From NCBI GenBank assembly GCA_021608145.1, contig JAKIHM010000012.1, positions 1 through 64,000 of the forward strand: a stretch of DNA of 64,000 bases. The letters are read 5' to 3'. The notes beneath the pieces are model-generated. The model had not been told where the DNA came from and did no database searches. It saw nothing but the letters and a program-made list of their open reading frames with translations. Positions 61,647-64,000 of this stretch are shown in pieces. The position numbers and the translations under genes were made by a program. Origin of the DNA: Thermovorax subterraneus. GTDB lineage: Bacteria; Bacillota; Thermosediminibacteria; Thermosediminibacterales; Thermosediminibacteraceae. Positions within the stretch are counted from its first letter, which is position 1. Every line of letters starts with the position of its first letter.

Positions 61647-61859
61647 CCTCCAATTCCTCCCTTGCAGTTAAGTTGTCCTTAACTACAAGGGTAAAGGTTT
61701 TTAGGGGTGCCTGCAATGACCTTTGCAAATCTGGGAATTTTATTTTGCAACTCTGTCCATTTGTATTATGCAATAAACAATAAAGGACATCAAAGAGAAG
61801 ATAAAAAAGTCGCATCGCAATCTATGAAAAGCAGGCAACAGCAAGGATAAACAGTATCA

Positions 61860-62061
61860 ACGCCTCCATATAAGAAAAGAAAACCGACAAAGAGGTCAAC
61901 GACTACATAAAAAAGGTTGTAATCAACGAAAAAGAGCTCGCAAAACTCGAAGAGGACCTGGCAGAAATACTGAACGTCAACGCGAAAAACTTCATAGCTA
62001 GCGAGTACAAAAAAACCTCTTTCCGGGAATTGCAGCACATGGAGGATGAGTTCATTTTTTG
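61860..62061 (+). pseudogene. Open reading fragment without a start, next to inverted repeats
   Basis: About 66 codons free of stops, rich in K and E (VNDYIKKVVINEKELAKLEE then DLAEILNVNAKNFI), end in TGA just before the repeat at 62064. There is no start codon with a ribosome site. It looks like the C-terminal end of a lost transposase or mobile gene, but I do not recognise the family. Confidence 0.35.
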
Positions 62062-62063
62062 AA

Positions 62064-62182
62064 TTCTTGTATTACAGGATTTCCTTTCAAAACCTTGTTC
62101 AGAGGAAAGTTGTATTACAGAAAACCCAAAAAAATGCCCTCAAAGCTAGTAAAATCAAGGCTTTGACCTTGTAATACAAGAA
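62064..62182. repeat. MITE-like element with 13-bp terminal inverted repeats
   Basis: TTCTTGTATTACA at 62064-62076 and TGTAATACAAGAA at 62170-62182 are perfect inverted repeats. A third copy of TTGTATTACA lies inside at 62110-62119. The 119-base unit has no coding capacity. It may be the paired ends of a deleted insertion sequence. The following 62183-62525 contains no gene I can support. Confidence 0.6.
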
Positions 62183-62525
62183 CGTGTCATCCACGTTATT
62201 ATACAAAGTTTTCCCTGACGACATGAAATGCGGGTCCATTACAAACAAAGGCAATTATCTCAAAATGCTTCGTAAAACTGTTGGCCATTGCCCGTAAAGC
62301 CTTGAAAGATCTAGGTATGACGGCAGGCAGATGTGCGAAAAATAAACGAACGATCGAAGCAAGCAACTTCATCAACCACCCCACCCCATTATTGATTAAA
62401 CCTGCTATTTTGATTCAGGAGAATGCGGCCTAAAAAGCAGCTATAAAAGTGGTAGGCAAAACGTTAGAGAGTCAAAAAGTGGTGGGATAGTTTTTTAGTA
62501 ATGGAATGGAGACTAATAAATGCCC

Positions 62526-62571
62526 ATAAAAAATTAGCCCTATATCGATTATTAAATACTCAGTATAGGGC
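62526..62571 (-). terminator. Terminator after tctB
   Basis: On the minus strand, GCCCTATA-N19-TATAGGGC is followed by TAATTTTTTATG, 23 bases after the tctB stop. Confidence 0.75.
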
Positions 62572-62593
62572 AGAAGTTATAGGCTTTAAATTT

Positions 62594-63037
62594 TTAAGGC
62601 ATAGGGATATTCGCAAAATATACGAATAGAAACCAAAACGCCGTTCCTGTTATTATTCCAAATATAATAGATGTGACAAATGAACGCTCTCCAAAGACCT
62701 GCATTGTTAATATAAGAAAAATTATAGTGGAAATTAAGTATCCTAAAAAAATTACAGCAAAGCTATATAAGAGTAATAAAATTATTGCTATTACGGCTGG
62801 TGAAAATTTGAGATGCAATCCTATTAATATTGACTCGGAAAATGTATCTTTTTTATAAGTTGCTATCAGATAGCAAGCACTGCTACATAGTAAAATAGCA
62901 CTAAGTATAAACAAATACCAACCTGGACCAAGTATTTCATTTGTAGTTGCTTTAACGAGTCGCAAACTATCGATTAAGCCTATAATTCCTAGCATGATAA
63001 AAATTATTCCTTCATTCTTTATTATGGAGCTGATCAT
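62594..63037 (-). CDS. tctB: Tripartite tricarboxylate transporter TctB subunit
   Basis: 147 residues with four membrane helices (about 10-28, 40-62, 80-112, 122-145), typical of the small TctB subunit. It would work with a large TctA permease and the TctC binding protein to import tricarboxylates or other organic acids by a sodium or proton gradient. It lies 53 bases downstream of tctC. No tctA follows; a terminator and transposon relics do. Confidence 0.85.
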   Translation of the reverse strand: MISSIIKNEGIIFIMLGIIGLIDSLRLVKATTNEILGPGWYLFILSAILLCSSACYLIATYKKDTFSESILIGLHLKFSPAVIAIILLLLYSFAVIFLGYLISTIIFLILTMQVFGERSFVTSIIFGIITGTAFWFLFVYFANIPMP

Positions 63038-63090
63038 TATATTTCATGACTCCTTTAATTTTTTTATGTTATTTTATTTATTTTTTCTAT

Positions 63091-64000
63091 TTATTTTTTC
63101 AATGCTTTTAATTCATCGGCTAGATTTAAAACGTAGTTGCGATAATCCTCGGAATTAGCAAAAGCCGGGACTGCTCCTATTTTAGCTAATTCTTCTACTA
63201 CTTTGGGATCCTTTAAAATTTCTTCGGTTGTTCTTTCCCAAATTTTAACGATATCACCAGATAGCCCTTTAGGTGCTGCAAAACCTACATGACCGCGGAA
63301 AGTAACAGTATTCCATCCTTGTTCCACTGTGGTTGGAACATCGGGAAAACTTTGAAATCTTTCTTTACCCGTAATAGCTATTAGTTTTACTTTGCCTGCA
63401 TTGTATACTGGGCCTACTGAAGTTGAAGATACTACTCCAATATCCACATGTCCTCCGGCTACCGCTGTAGCTAAGTCGCTTCCTCCAGGATATGTTACCA
63501 TTTTTACTTTTGAAGTATCTATTCCTTTAGCTTCTAAAGCAGCCATAAACTGGACGACAGGAGCATCAGCACCTGCGGTACCACCTAACCAGCCCCATTT
63601 TATATTTTCAGGGTTATTTTTGATTGCTTCAGCCACATCGTTTAAAGATTTCCATGCCAAATCAGTTCGAATTATAAACAACCAAGGAAATTCGGCAACT
63701 TTGGCAATGTAAGTTCTTTCCGAGATATCAAAAGGCACATCTGTTCCCCATGCAGCAACAATTGCATTGCTACCATCGGCATCAGCGAGTATAGTATATC
63801 CGTCTGGTTTGCTAGTTAGAGCTTCTAGCGTACCGGGTATACCTTTGCCTCCAGGTTTGTTTATAACATTTATAACTGCTCCCCATTTTTCTGCTAAAGC
63901 TTTTGATGCAACTCTAGCGACTAAATCAGTACTTCCACCTGCTGACCAGGGACATATAACATTTATAGGTTGAGTTGGGTATTTTACTGACTGGTTATTC
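63091..64000 (-). CDS. tctC: Tripartite tricarboxylate transporter substrate-binding protein TctC (cut by window edge)
   Basis: 303 residues visible; the reading frame runs out of the window, so the signal peptide is missing. The visible start NNQSVKYPTQPINVICPWSA and the GGSTDLVARVASKALAEKWG block are typical of Bug/TctC-type periplasmic or lipoprotein binders. The rest covers both lobes (GGTAGADAPVVQFM, VDIGVVSSTSVGPVYNAGKVK, GHVGFAAPKGL). It captures an organic acid at the cell surface for TctAB. The ligand is unknown. Followed by tctB. Confidence 0.9.
   Translation of the reverse strand, partial: NNQSVKYPTQPINVICPWSAGGSTDLVARVASKALAEKWGAVINVINKPGGKGIPGTLEALTSKPDGYTILADADGSNAIVAAWGTDVPFDISERTYIAKVAEFPWLFIIRTDLAWKSLNDVAEAIKNNPENIKWGWLGGTAGADAPVVQFMAALEAKGIDTSKVKMVTYPGGSDLATAVAGGHVDIGVVSSTSVGPVYNAGKVKLIAITGKERFQSFPDVPTTVEQGWNTVTFRGHVGFAAPKGLSGDIVKIWERTTEEILKDPKVVEELAKIGAVPAFANSEDYRNYVLNLADELKALKK

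Noticed and set aside
62199-62384. 61-codon frame on the minus strand in the repeat region
   Set aside because: No ribosome site and no similarity; plus-strand relic segments in the same place are equally weak.

Overview
The window reads as a chromosomal segment of a thermophilic, strictly anaerobic, endospore-lineage Firmicute of the Thermosediminibacter/Thermoanaerobacter type. That placement is an inference. It rests on a Stickland-type D-proline reductase operon with a selenocysteine PrdB, a class III-length hybrid cluster protein, clostridial-style GGAGG ribosome sites, frequent GTG/TTG starts, an RsbRST stressosome and an FMN-riboswitch rib operon. The accessory content (ISLre2, IS200/IS605 TnpB, IS21 and other transposase relics) lies mainly at the two ends.

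Layout. 1-6.2 kb: end of an ISLre2 transposase, hcp with a CRP/FNR-like operator, a family 2 glycosyltransferase, an L,D-transpeptidase, tRNA-Leu(CAG), and a decayed fetA-fetB pair whose fetA is split by a TnpB-only IS605-type element. 6.2-9 kb: an old-yellow-enzyme-type flavoprotein divergent from a LysR regulator. 9-18.7 kb: a complete, unusual chemosensory operon (soluble MCP with two signalling tips, triple CheW, CheB, HEAT protein, CheR, CheY, a CheA core lacking the phospho-histidine, and a separate HPt protein). 18.8-24.3 kb: an HD-GYP protein, a 73-nt T homopolymer, and a stressosome operon (RsbR, RsbS, RsbT, HATPase-PP2C phosphatase, diguanylate cyclase, CBS-PAS-HD protein) in which three genes each carry one lesion. 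24.5-33 kb: uvrBA and a heterodimeric ABC exporter.

33-43.8 kb: the proline reductase locus, all on the minus strand. The order is sigma-54 activator prdR, a -24/-12 promoter, then prdC, prdA, a small conserved protein, prdB (UGA = Sec151), prdD, prdE, prdF, a TSUP permease, an NSS transporter and a 32-residue MetS-like membrane peptide, closed by a terminator. Together they would import proline, racemise it, reduce it to 5-aminovalerate and feed electrons from an RnfC-like carrier. 43.8-49.6 kb: a division/cell-wall cluster (ftsE, ftsX, a coiled-coil M23 hydrolase, a CtpA-type S41 protease and a PDZ membrane protein). 49.7-53.5 kb: ribD-ribE-ribBA-ribH behind an FMN riboswitch.

53.5-60.3 kb: a PflA-like radical SAM protein, then a carbohydrate operon of a GT4 glycosyltransferase, an (alpha/alpha)6-type protein and an 1185-residue protein that joins a GT2-like glycosyltransferase to a GH130 phosphorylase domain. 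This fusion is the least conventional gene here. 60.5-62.5 kb is a graveyard of transposase fragments with a MITE-like inverted repeat. 62.5-64 kb holds tctB and the window-truncated tctC of a tripartite tricarboxylate transporter with no tctA in the expected place.
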